Below, piece by piece: positions 8,603 through 15,187 of a stretch of 64,000 bases of DNA (its first letter is position 1; each line of letters begins with the position of its first letter). The notes beneath the pieces were generated by a model. The model searched no databases. It was not told the DNA's origin and saw only the letters and a list, made by a program, of their open reading frames with translations. The position numbers and the translations under genes are program-made. The stretch comes from CBDUQI01 sp965369325 (GTDB lineage Bacteria > Pseudomonadota > Gammaproteobacteria > Steroidobacterales > JBCBZW01): contig CBDUQI010000004.1 of assembly GCA_965369325.1 (NCBI GenBank), positions 8,807 to 72,806 on the forward strand, given 5' to 3'.

Positions 8603-9748
8603 AGCTCCGCTTTGTTCAAGCGCGTCGATCCGTGCGCGGTTCTTTCCTTTGGCGCGGGTAAACGCTCCGGACCTGTAGCAGAGGGTCGTTTGAGTGTGCG
8701 GCTGCTCGGCAACAGCGATTGCCGCTTCCAGCGCACTGTCGCCGCCACCCACAACAAGTACATGCTGACCGGCATATTGATGTGGATCGATTAGGCGGTA
8801 AGTAACCTTGGGCAGGTGTTCGCCGGGAACCCCTAGTTGGCGTGGGGTGCCACGACGCCCGATGGCAAGCAGAATACTGCGGCTTCGGTACTGGCCGCGC
8901 GTCGTGCGAAGTACAAAGCCTTGTCCGTGCGGTTCGGCCTCGATGTGCTCCACCCGTTCTTTGTACTTAACGCTAAGCCCCGTGTTGCGTTCTACGCCCC
9001 GCCAGAAGCCGAGTAGCTTTTCTTTGCTGGTTTCGCCGAAGCGCACCGCGCCGACGATCGGCAGATGCGCTGCCTGCGTCATCACCAGCTTGCCGCGTGG
9101 GAAATGCGCCACTGTGCCGCCCAGTGTGTCTTGTTCGATAGTCACAAATCTTAATTGATGCTCCATCGCACCCAGAGAGGCGGCGAAGCCCGCCGGCCCG
9201 GCGCCGATGATGGCGACATCTAGCGTGTCGTCATTGCCCAGGCCGATGCCATCCAGTTGGCGTACCGACTCCAACGCCTGGCGGCCCTGTTCGATGGCGT
9301 TGCGGATCAGGCCCATACCACCCAGTTCGCCCGCGACAAAAATGCCGGGCACGTTGGTCTCAAAGTTAGGATTCACCACAGGGATATCCACCCCACGGCG
9401 CTCAGTTCCGAACACCAGTGTGATTGCGTCTACCGGACACGCGCGCTGGCACGCCCCGTGACCAATGCAGTCGGTAGGGCCAACCAGGTGCGCCTTGCCG
9501 TCAATCAACCCCAGTACCTGATGGGCCGGCTGTTCCGGGCAGGCCGTCACGCATGCACCACAGCCAATGCAGACCGAGGGATTGATGATCGGATGCAGCG
9601 ATGCCGGCTCCGTCAGGCCGGCCTCGCGCGCCGCCTCGGCAGTGGCCAGGCTTACGCGCTGGCGCCGCGCACGGCCACCCAGATACCAAACAATAATCAG
9701 TGCCGCTGGAGCCAGGTAGGCAAGGGTCAGCAAATTGTCGGTCGCCAT
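8420..9748 (-). CDS. Membrane-anchored Fe-S / FAD / NAD(P)H oxidoreductase
   Basis: The product is 442 residues. An N-terminal membrane helix (about 6-23) anchors it. A bacterial ferredoxin domain follows: C60-x2-C63-x2-C66-x3-C70 is canonical, while the second set is C94-x2-H97-x2-C100-x3-C104, with His replacing the second cysteine. The rest is a thioredoxin-reductase-like flavoprotein: FAD motif GAGPAG (182-187) and NAD(P) motif VVGGGDSALEAA (near residue 330), but no CxxC active-site disulphide. Such proteins move electrons between NAD(P)H, FAD and Fe-S centres. It is divergent from the cytochrome operon and shares its 180-bp promoter region, so it probably exchanges electrons with the cytochrome b-like protein or quinones. 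The direction of flow cannot be told from sequence. Confidence 0.8.
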   Translation of the reverse strand: MATDNLLTLAYLAPAALIIVWYLGGRARRQRVSLATAEAAREAGLTEPASLHPIINPSVCIGCGACVTACPEQPAHQVLGLIDGKAHLVGPTDCIGHGACQRACPVDAITLVFGTERRGVDIPVVNPNFETNVPGIFVAGELGGMGLIRNAIEQGRQALESVRQLDGIGLGNDDTLDVAIIGAGPAGFAASLGAMEHQLRFVTIEQDTLGGTVAHFPRGKLVMTQAAHLPIVGAVRFGETSKEKLLGFWRGVERNTGLSVKYKERVEHIEAEPHGQGFVLRTTRGQYRSRSILLAIGRRGTPRQLGVPGEHLPKVTYRLIDPHQYAGQHVLVVGGGDSALEAAIAVAEQPHTQTTLCYRSGAFTRAKGKNRARIDALEQSGALGVLLSANVRSISEHSVLIDAVDGPVELPNDQVIICAGGILPTGFLKDIGVEVQTKYGTA

Positions 9749-9871
9749 TAATTTGTGCGCTCCGCTGCAGGCTTACGAGAGGTCGTTGTTGGGGCTGAAA
9801 ACACGACCTGGAAGCCTACCCTGGCAGCATCCGCGCCAAACTTCGAAGCGTTGCCAGCAGGCGACAGATTG

Positions 9872-9904
9872 ACGGTATATGTGCATTACTGGCACATATA
9901 CCGT
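9872..9904. promoter_or_regulatory. 13-bp perfect inverted repeat in the divergent promoter of the cytochrome locus
   Basis: ACGGTATATGTGC (9872-9884) and its exact reverse complement (9892-9904) are separated by seven bases. The site is 25 bp before the CcmI-like start and about 124 bp from the start of the divergent oxidoreductase. The core TGTGC-N7-GCACA recalls CRP/FNR-type sites but has one base too many in the spacer and C/G in place of A/T at the fifth position. It could be an operator for a dimeric regulator or a 5'-leader hairpin. Confidence 0.6.
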
Positions 9905-9928
9905 ATATTTATCCTCGCGGAGTGTGCC

Positions 9929-10765
9929 ATGACGGTATTGCTATGGTCGATTATTGCGGCGATGTCCGGGCTTGCTGTTCTGCTATTGCTGGTGCCCCTC
10001 ACCGCCCGTGCGCACAGTCTGCGCCAAACCTTCTGGGCATGTGTTCCGGCCGTGTTTTTGCCGGCGCTGGCCATCGGGGGGTATCTGTTCTGGGGCACGC
10101 CCAGCGCGGCGACGCATAATCCTGCGAACAGCGCACGCACCGCTGCGCCGCGAGCAGCGCCGGTGGCGCCGGCCAGTACCGGTTCGCCTTCCGTTGGGAG
10201 CTTGCTCAATGGATTGGAGAAGCGGTTGAAGCGCAACCCGGCGGATCCGGGTGGCTGGCTGCTGCTGGCCAAGTCCTATCATCACCTCGGTCGCCCGGAC
10301 AAGGCGGTAGACGCATATAGACAAGCCGTGATGCTCGGTGCCCAAGACAAGTTGCTCGCCGGCCAACTTGATTGGCGCGCTGGCGTCGTTGCGGCGCAGC
10401 CAACGGATAGCTTGCCCAGCGTGGTTGGCACCGTGCGGCTCGATCCAGCTCTGGCCCACCTGATCGAGCCGAAGGACACGGTGTTCGTACTCGCCAAAGC
10501 GGTGGACGGCCCGCCCATGCCTCTGGCAGTGATGCGCGCGCAGGCGAGCGATATGCCGTTGGACTTTGCGCTGCACGACGGGCTGGCCATGCTTGCTACC
10601 CATCGTTTGTCAGATTTCCAGCGGGTGACGGTGATGGCGCGCATCTCAAAATCTGGTGATGCCACCGCGCAGCCCGGCGACCTCACTTCACAAAGCGTAG
10701 AAATAGCAGTTGATGATTCGACGACTTTGGTGCCGGTGCAACTGATCGTGGCGGCGCCGCTCTAG
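9929..10765 (+). CDS. CcmI/CycH-like cytochrome c maturation factor with TPR
   Basis: The product is 278 residues from ATG 9929, chosen because GGAG lies six bases upstream. Two N-terminal membrane helices (about 1-22 and 34-52) are followed by an Ala/Pro-rich linker, one or two TPR units (about 85-140, with LLLAKSYHHLGRPDKAVDAY) and a C-terminal beta domain whose phrases (GTVRLDPALA, DTVFVLAKA, GPPMPLAV, SKSGDATAQPGDL) match the C-terminal periplasmic domain of CcmI/CycH. In the CcmFHI system this protein hands apocytochrome to the haem ligase. No other ccm gene is present in the window. A copy at the head of a cluster encoding 45 haem sites is probably a dedicated chaperone for these cytochromes (inference). 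Confidence 0.8.
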   Translation: MTVLLWSIIAAMSGLAVLLLLVPLTARAHSLRQTFWACVPAVFLPALAIGGYLFWGTPSAATHNPANSARTAAPRAAPVAPASTGSPSVGSLLNGLEKRLKRNPADPGGWLLLAKSYHHLGRPDKAVDAYRQAVMLGAQDKLLAGQLDWRAGVVAAQPTDSLPSVVGTVRLDPALAHLIEPKDTVFVLAKAVDGPPMPLAVMRAQASDMPLDFALHDGLAMLATHRLSDFQRVTVMARISKSGDATAQPGDLTSQSVEIAVDDSTTLVPVQLIVAAPL

Positions 10766-10792
10766 CCTCGCGGTAGCCAGCGCACGATTGTC

Positions 10793-11698
10793 ATGTCCAC
10801 GCAGAGTATGGCCACTTCGCCGTCCCCCACCGCACCCTCTCGCCCGGCTTCAGCGCTCACCACTGCGCCGGGGGTGAGTCGTCCAACCGTGTTATTCGCG
10901 GTGCTGACCGTTGGGGCGATCGGTTACGGCTGGTTACACCGCGCACGCCTGCCGGTCGACGCCGAGTCAGGTCTGGGTTATTGGCTGGGTATCATCGGCG
11001 CATCACTCATGGTGTTGCTGCTGATCTATCCGCTCAGAAAGCGCCTGCCGCGGGCGCGCTGGTTAGGCAGCACTCGGACCTGGTTCCGAGTGCACATGGT
11101 GTTTGGGGTGTTGGGGCCGCTGTTTGTGCTATATCACAGCAACTTTTCTCTGGGGTCCACCAATAGCAGCATCGCGTTGATCTGCATGCTGGCGGTCGCC
11201 GCCAGCGGGCTTGTCGGGCGCTATATCTACACACGCATTCACTACGGGCTGTACGGGCGTCGTGCCTCGCTGAGCGAGCTGGAAGTGAGGCTGCGGGAAC
11301 CCGGACGAACGCCGGCCTCGCTTCTGCCACCGCTGCGTGAGGCGCTTGATGTATTGAACGAGCAGGCCTTGCGCCCGCCGGCGAATGTGCTGGCGGCGCT
11401 TGCGTGCCCGTTCATCTGGGCCGTACGCACGCGGATCAGTTACTGGCGCCTCAGTGCGTTGATCAGCCGAGAGTTCGAGCTGCGCGCCCGCCGCTCGCCC
11501 GCCGTCGCCACGCAGCGGCGGAAACTGATTCGCATGACCCGCCGCCATTTGCGTACGCACCTGGCTAACGTCCGGAAGGTGGCGGAGTTCAACTTTTTCG
11601 AGCGACTGTTCGCCCTTTGGCATGTGTTTCACCTGCCGCTGTTTTTGATGATGTTGCTCACGGCGATTTTGCATGTGCTTGCTGTGCATATGTATTAG
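10793..11698 (+). CDS. Cytochrome b-like integral membrane protein of the electron conduit
   Basis: The 301-residue product has about five membrane helices: near 32-46, 62-82, 101-120, 125-145 and 275-297. Histidines sit in positions suited to haem b ligation: two in helix three (RVHMVFG and LYHSNF, 14 residues apart) and several in the last segment (WHVFHLPLF and ILHVLAVHMY). A basic cytoplasmic loop of about 120 residues lies between. The layout resembles ferric-reductase and cytochrome b561-like quinol-linked proteins, but no specific family is recognised. It starts 27 bp after the CcmI-like gene and ends 11 bp before the 21-haem cytochrome. It is the natural link between the inner membrane and the periplasmic haem chain. 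Confidence 0.65.
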   Translation: MSTQSMATSPSPTAPSRPASALTTAPGVSRPTVLFAVLTVGAIGYGWLHRARLPVDAESGLGYWLGIIGASLMVLLLIYPLRKRLPRARWLGSTRTWFRVHMVFGVLGPLFVLYHSNFSLGSTNSSIALICMLAVAASGLVGRYIYTRIHYGLYGRRASLSELEVRLREPGRTPASLLPPLREALDVLNEQALRPPANVLAALACPFIWAVRTRISYWRLSALISREFELRARRSPAVATQRRKLIRMTRRHLRTHLANVRKVAEFNFFERLFALWHVFHLPLFLMMLLTAILHVLAVHMY

Positions 11699-11709
11699 TT
11701 GCCGATTTG

Positions 11710-13287
11710 ATGGGATCCGTAAAATTCACCGCCATCGCACTGGTAGGAAGCTTGATCATGGTAATCGCAGCAATACCAGCCCACGCCGCTGACATCGAAA
11801 CACTGGTAATGCCCGGCCCGCTCACGCAGGCGCACGCGGAGTACGAATCGGCATGCCGTCAGTGTCACACGCCGTTTCGCAAGTCCGAGCAGGACAGGCT
11901 TTGCCGCGATTGTCACGAGCCGATTGACCAAGACATGAGCGCGGGTCACGGGTTTCATGGCAAATCGGACGACGTACAGGCTGCCCGGTGTATCGCTTGT
12001 CACACCGAGCACGAAGGGCGTAGCGCCGATATTGTCGCCCTTGATATAGAACGGTTTGATCATAAGTTGACGGACTTTCACCTGCGCGACAGCCATCGTG
12101 AAGTCGCCTGTGCTGATTGCCACGATGCCACCTCAGCATGGCGCGATGCTCCGGGGGCCTGTATCGACTGTCATCGGAAGGACGATGCACACGAAGGGCA
12201 GCTTGGCGAGACCTGCGAGGATTGTCATCGCGAAACCCAGTGGTCGGATGCACCCTTCGATCACGATACCACCGGTTACCAGCTGATCGGTGGACACCGT
12301 GACGCCGCCTGCCTGGACTGCCACGCAGACCACACCTTTACCCGCACGCCCACGCAGTGCGAGGGATGCCATCGCGCCGATGATGTGCACGACGGGCGCC
12401 ACGGGCTGGCCTGCGAAAGTTGCCACTCACCGCACGATTGGCAGGTGGTGAGCTTTGACCACAACCGCGATACCGATTTTCGACTGCTCGGGGCTCATGA
12501 CGGATTGGCCTGCGAAGAGTGCCATCAACAAGATCCGTATACACACGCGCTGGCCACGGATTGCTACTCGTGCCATCGGGACGACGACGCGCACCAGGGG
12601 CATTTCGCTGAGATGTGCGAGCAGTGCCATTCGGTCGAGGCCTGGGCACCCGCGGAGTTCGATCATGAGCAGGCCAGCGGTTATGCGCTGCAAGGAGAGC
12701 ATGCGCAGGCAGTCTGCGAGGCCTGCCACGTCGAACCCGTGTTCGAGGTCGCCTTAAAGCCCGACTGCTACGCTTGCCACGCCGCCGACGACGTGCACGA
12801 CGGCACCCAGGGCAAGCAATGCGAGCGCTGCCACAACGAACGCGACTGGGCGAGCGACGTGTTGTTCGATCATGACCTCACCCGCTTTCCGCTACTCGGC
12901 AACCATGCCGAGGTGGCATGTGATGACTGCCATCGTTCGCAGGTGTTTTCTGAGGCGGACACAGCATGCGATGCCTGCCATCGTGCAGAGGACCCGCACG
13001 GCGAAACGCAGGCCAACCGGTGCGAGCTTTGCCACAACCCGGCCGGCTGGGACTTCTGGTTTTTCGATCACGATACGCAGACGCAATTCGCTCTGGACGG
13101 CGCGCATAGTGCGTTGGCCTGCGAGCAGTGTCACAACCAACCCATCGAACGCTTCGCTGCCCGTACCAAGCGTTGGGCCTGCACACAGTGTCACGCCCGC
13201 GACGATGTGCACGACGGCGAGTTTGGCAGCGACTGCGCCCGCTGCCACACCACGCGCGCATTTGAGGAGTTGCACGATGTTCGCTAA
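11710..13287 (+). CDS. 21-haem periplasmic cytochrome c
   Basis: The product is 525 residues from ATG 11710, which places a Sec signal peptide (cut about AHA-AD) at the N-terminus. Twenty-one CxxCH haem-binding motifs were counted by eye, about one per 24 residues. Repeating phrases such as FDHDTTGYQLIGGHRDAACL and CHRADDVHDG mark cytochrome c3 / class III-like modules in tandem, with the conserved FDH histidines serving as likely distal ligands. Such proteins act as molecular wires. The gene starts 11 bp after the cytochrome b-like gene, and its stop overlaps the next start by 11 bp, so they form one operon. With no lipobox it should be periplasmic, taking electrons from the membrane protein to the 24-haem partner or the barrel. 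Confidence 0.9.
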   Translation: MGSVKFTAIALVGSLIMVIAAIPAHAADIETLVMPGPLTQAHAEYESACRQCHTPFRKSEQDRLCRDCHEPIDQDMSAGHGFHGKSDDVQAARCIACHTEHEGRSADIVALDIERFDHKLTDFHLRDSHREVACADCHDATSAWRDAPGACIDCHRKDDAHEGQLGETCEDCHRETQWSDAPFDHDTTGYQLIGGHRDAACLDCHADHTFTRTPTQCEGCHRADDVHDGRHGLACESCHSPHDWQVVSFDHNRDTDFRLLGAHDGLACEECHQQDPYTHALATDCYSCHRDDDAHQGHFAEMCEQCHSVEAWAPAEFDHEQASGYALQGEHAQAVCEACHVEPVFEVALKPDCYACHAADDVHDGTQGKQCERCHNERDWASDVLFDHDLTRFPLLGNHAEVACDDCHRSQVFSEADTACDACHRAEDPHGETQANRCELCHNPAGWDFWFFDHDTQTQFALDGAHSALACEQCHNQPIERFAARTKRWACTQCHARDDVHDGEFGSDCARCHTTRAFEELHDVR

Positions 13288-15172
13288 TGCGTTTGGTGGC
13301 AGGCGATGGACCGCGCGCGTCAGTCTGATGGCGCTTGGTCTGCTTGGCGCGAGCTTCTCGTTTGCGCAAGCGACCAGCCAATTCGATCACTTTACGACTG
13401 GCTTTCCGCTTGATGATGCGCATCGCATCGTCGACTGCACCAGCTGCCATGTGGGTGGGGTTTTTCAAGCCACGCCTCGCGATTGCGCCACCTGTCATTC
13501 GCCAGGCGGCCGGGCCCGCGCCTCAGCGCGTCCGCCAACCCACATCCAGTCCAGTGATGCCTGCGAAGACTGTCATACCGCCAATGCCTGGACGCCACTG
13601 CTGCGCATGGATCACACGGCTGTGTTCACTGCTTGTGCGACTTGTCACAACGGTGTCCAGGCGAGCGGCAAGTCGCCGCAACACCTGCCTACGAATGCCG
13701 CTTGCGACGATTGCCACCGCACTGACCTATGGGAGGCGGCGGTTTTCGATCACGCTGGCATCCTCGATAGCTGCATCAGTTGTCATGACGGGATTACGGC
13801 CGGTACAAAACATCCTCAACACATCGCCACCACGGCGGTGTGTGAAGACTGCCACGTCACATCCGCCTGGGACATGATCACCCGGGTGGATCACACTCAG
13901 GTGCTGGGTAGCTGCGAGAGTTGCCACAATGGTGTGGTGGCAGGCGGAAAGCCGCCCACGCACATCCCCACAACCAACGCGTGCGATGACTGCCACACCA
14001 CCAATGCCTGGGTGCCCGCGGTTTTCGATCACAACGGTGTTAGTGATGGTTGCGCCTTGTGTCACGATGGCACGAGCGCGACCGGTAAACACCCGGGTCA
14101 TCTGCAAACCACCAACGTTTGCGAAGACTGTCATGCGGTCAGCATGTGGGCCCCGGCCACCACTGTCGATCACACTCAGGTGCTTGGCGCCTGCCAGAGC
14201 TGCCACAACGGCGTCCTGGCAGAAGACAAACACGCCGCTCACATCCCGTCCGGTGAGGCATGCGACGACTGCCACACTACCAATGCATGGCTGCCGGCGG
14301 TGTTCGATCACGATTCGCTAATGGACGGTTGCGTGAACTGCCACGACGGGGTGATCGCGACCGGTAAGCATCCGGCACACATCGCCAGCACGGGTTTATG
14401 CGAGGACTGTCATGCGACCACGTTCTGGAGCCCACCGACCGCGGTTGATCACACTCAGGTGCTCGGCAGTTGTGAGACTTGCCACAACGGCGTGATTGCC
14501 ACGGGCAAGACACCCAACCACATCCCGTCAGGCAACGCTTGCGATGATTGTCACACCACCAACGCGTGGAGTCCCGCCGTGTTCGATCACGATGGCGTAC
14601 TGCCTGGCAGTTGCAGCAGCTGCCATGATGGGATGGTCGCCGAAGGCAAGCACAATACGCATGTAAGCACCGTGGCCGAGTGTGATGATTGCCATACCAC
14701 CGTCGCCTGGGTACCCGCCAACTTCGATCACGATGCGGTAATCGGGTCGTGTTCGAGCTGCCACAACGGTGTGATCGCCGAGGGTAAGGACAACGGCCAC
14801 TTCATCACTACTGCAGAGTGCGACGTGTGCCACCGCACCGACCAGTGGACGCCGCTGATTTTCGTACACAACTCTGCAGGCTATCCTGGTGACCATCGGG
14901 GTAATCTAGATTGCACAGACTGCCACACCAACAACAACGAGGTGCTGAACTGGCCGTCCCCGGCATACGCACCTGACTGTGCAGCGTGCCACGCCAACGA
15001 CTACGAGGCGGACGAACACGATAAGACCGAGAACCCGCGCACTCACTACAGTGTGAGTGAGTTGCGCGATTGCAGTGGTGCTTGCCACCTTTACTCGGAC
15101 CCGACGCTCACGACTATCCGTGATTTCCGCCCGGGTCCGGAACATCGAGCCAACGACAATGAATTCGATTGA
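13277..15172 (+). CDS. 24-haem-site repeat cytochrome c
   Basis: The product is 631 residues. ATG 13277 is preceded by GAGGAG at seven bases and overlaps the previous stop. A signal peptide (MALGLLGASFSFAQA) is visible. There are 23 CxxCH motifs plus a final CSGACH (a CX3CH variant near the C-terminus). The central part is built of four-haem blocks of about 90-94 residues: NACDDCHTTNAWxPAVFDH, GCxxCHDG, CEDCHxxxxWxP, VDHTQVLGSCxSCHNG. This repeat is cleaner than in the 21-haem partner, suggesting growth by duplication. FDH and VDHT histidines are likely sixth ligands. A surface or barrel-embedded wire role is inferred from its position between the periplasmic cytochrome and the outer-membrane barrel genes. 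Confidence 0.9.
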   Translation: MFANAFGGRRWTARVSLMALGLLGASFSFAQATSQFDHFTTGFPLDDAHRIVDCTSCHVGGVFQATPRDCATCHSPGGRARASARPPTHIQSSDACEDCHTANAWTPLLRMDHTAVFTACATCHNGVQASGKSPQHLPTNAACDDCHRTDLWEAAVFDHAGILDSCISCHDGITAGTKHPQHIATTAVCEDCHVTSAWDMITRVDHTQVLGSCESCHNGVVAGGKPPTHIPTTNACDDCHTTNAWVPAVFDHNGVSDGCALCHDGTSATGKHPGHLQTTNVCEDCHAVSMWAPATTVDHTQVLGACQSCHNGVLAEDKHAAHIPSGEACDDCHTTNAWLPAVFDHDSLMDGCVNCHDGVIATGKHPAHIASTGLCEDCHATTFWSPPTAVDHTQVLGSCETCHNGVIATGKTPNHIPSGNACDDCHTTNAWSPAVFDHDGVLPGSCSSCHDGMVAEGKHNTHVSTVAECDDCHTTVAWVPANFDHDAVIGSCSSCHNGVIAEGKDNGHFITTAECDVCHRTDQWTPLIFVHNSAGYPGDHRGNLDCTDCHTNNNEVLNWPSPAYAPDCAACHANDYEADEHDKTENPRTHYSVSELRDCSGACHLYSDPTLTTIRDFRPGPEHRANDNEFD

Positions 15173-15187
15173 AATGAATTCGATTGA
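15158..15187 (+). repeat. 15-bp tandem duplication at the cytochrome stop / barrel start junction
   Basis: AATGAATTCGATTGA occurs twice in direct succession (15158-15172 and 15173-15187). The first copy holds both the TGA stop of the 24-haem gene (15170-15172) and an ATG for the barrel gene (15159); the second holds another in-frame ATG (15174). The duplication therefore gives the barrel gene two possible starts, one overlapping and one just after the stop. Confidence 0.85.

Noticed and set aside
9872..9904. Palindrome as a standard CRP site
   Set aside because: The spacer is seven rather than six bases and the half-site is TGTGC, so it does not match the consensus; kept as an unassigned operator or hairpin.
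12872..13276. Upstream extension of the 24-haem gene
   Set aside because: This stretch lies within the 21-haem gene in another frame; the GAGGAG site and signal peptide fix the start at 13277.
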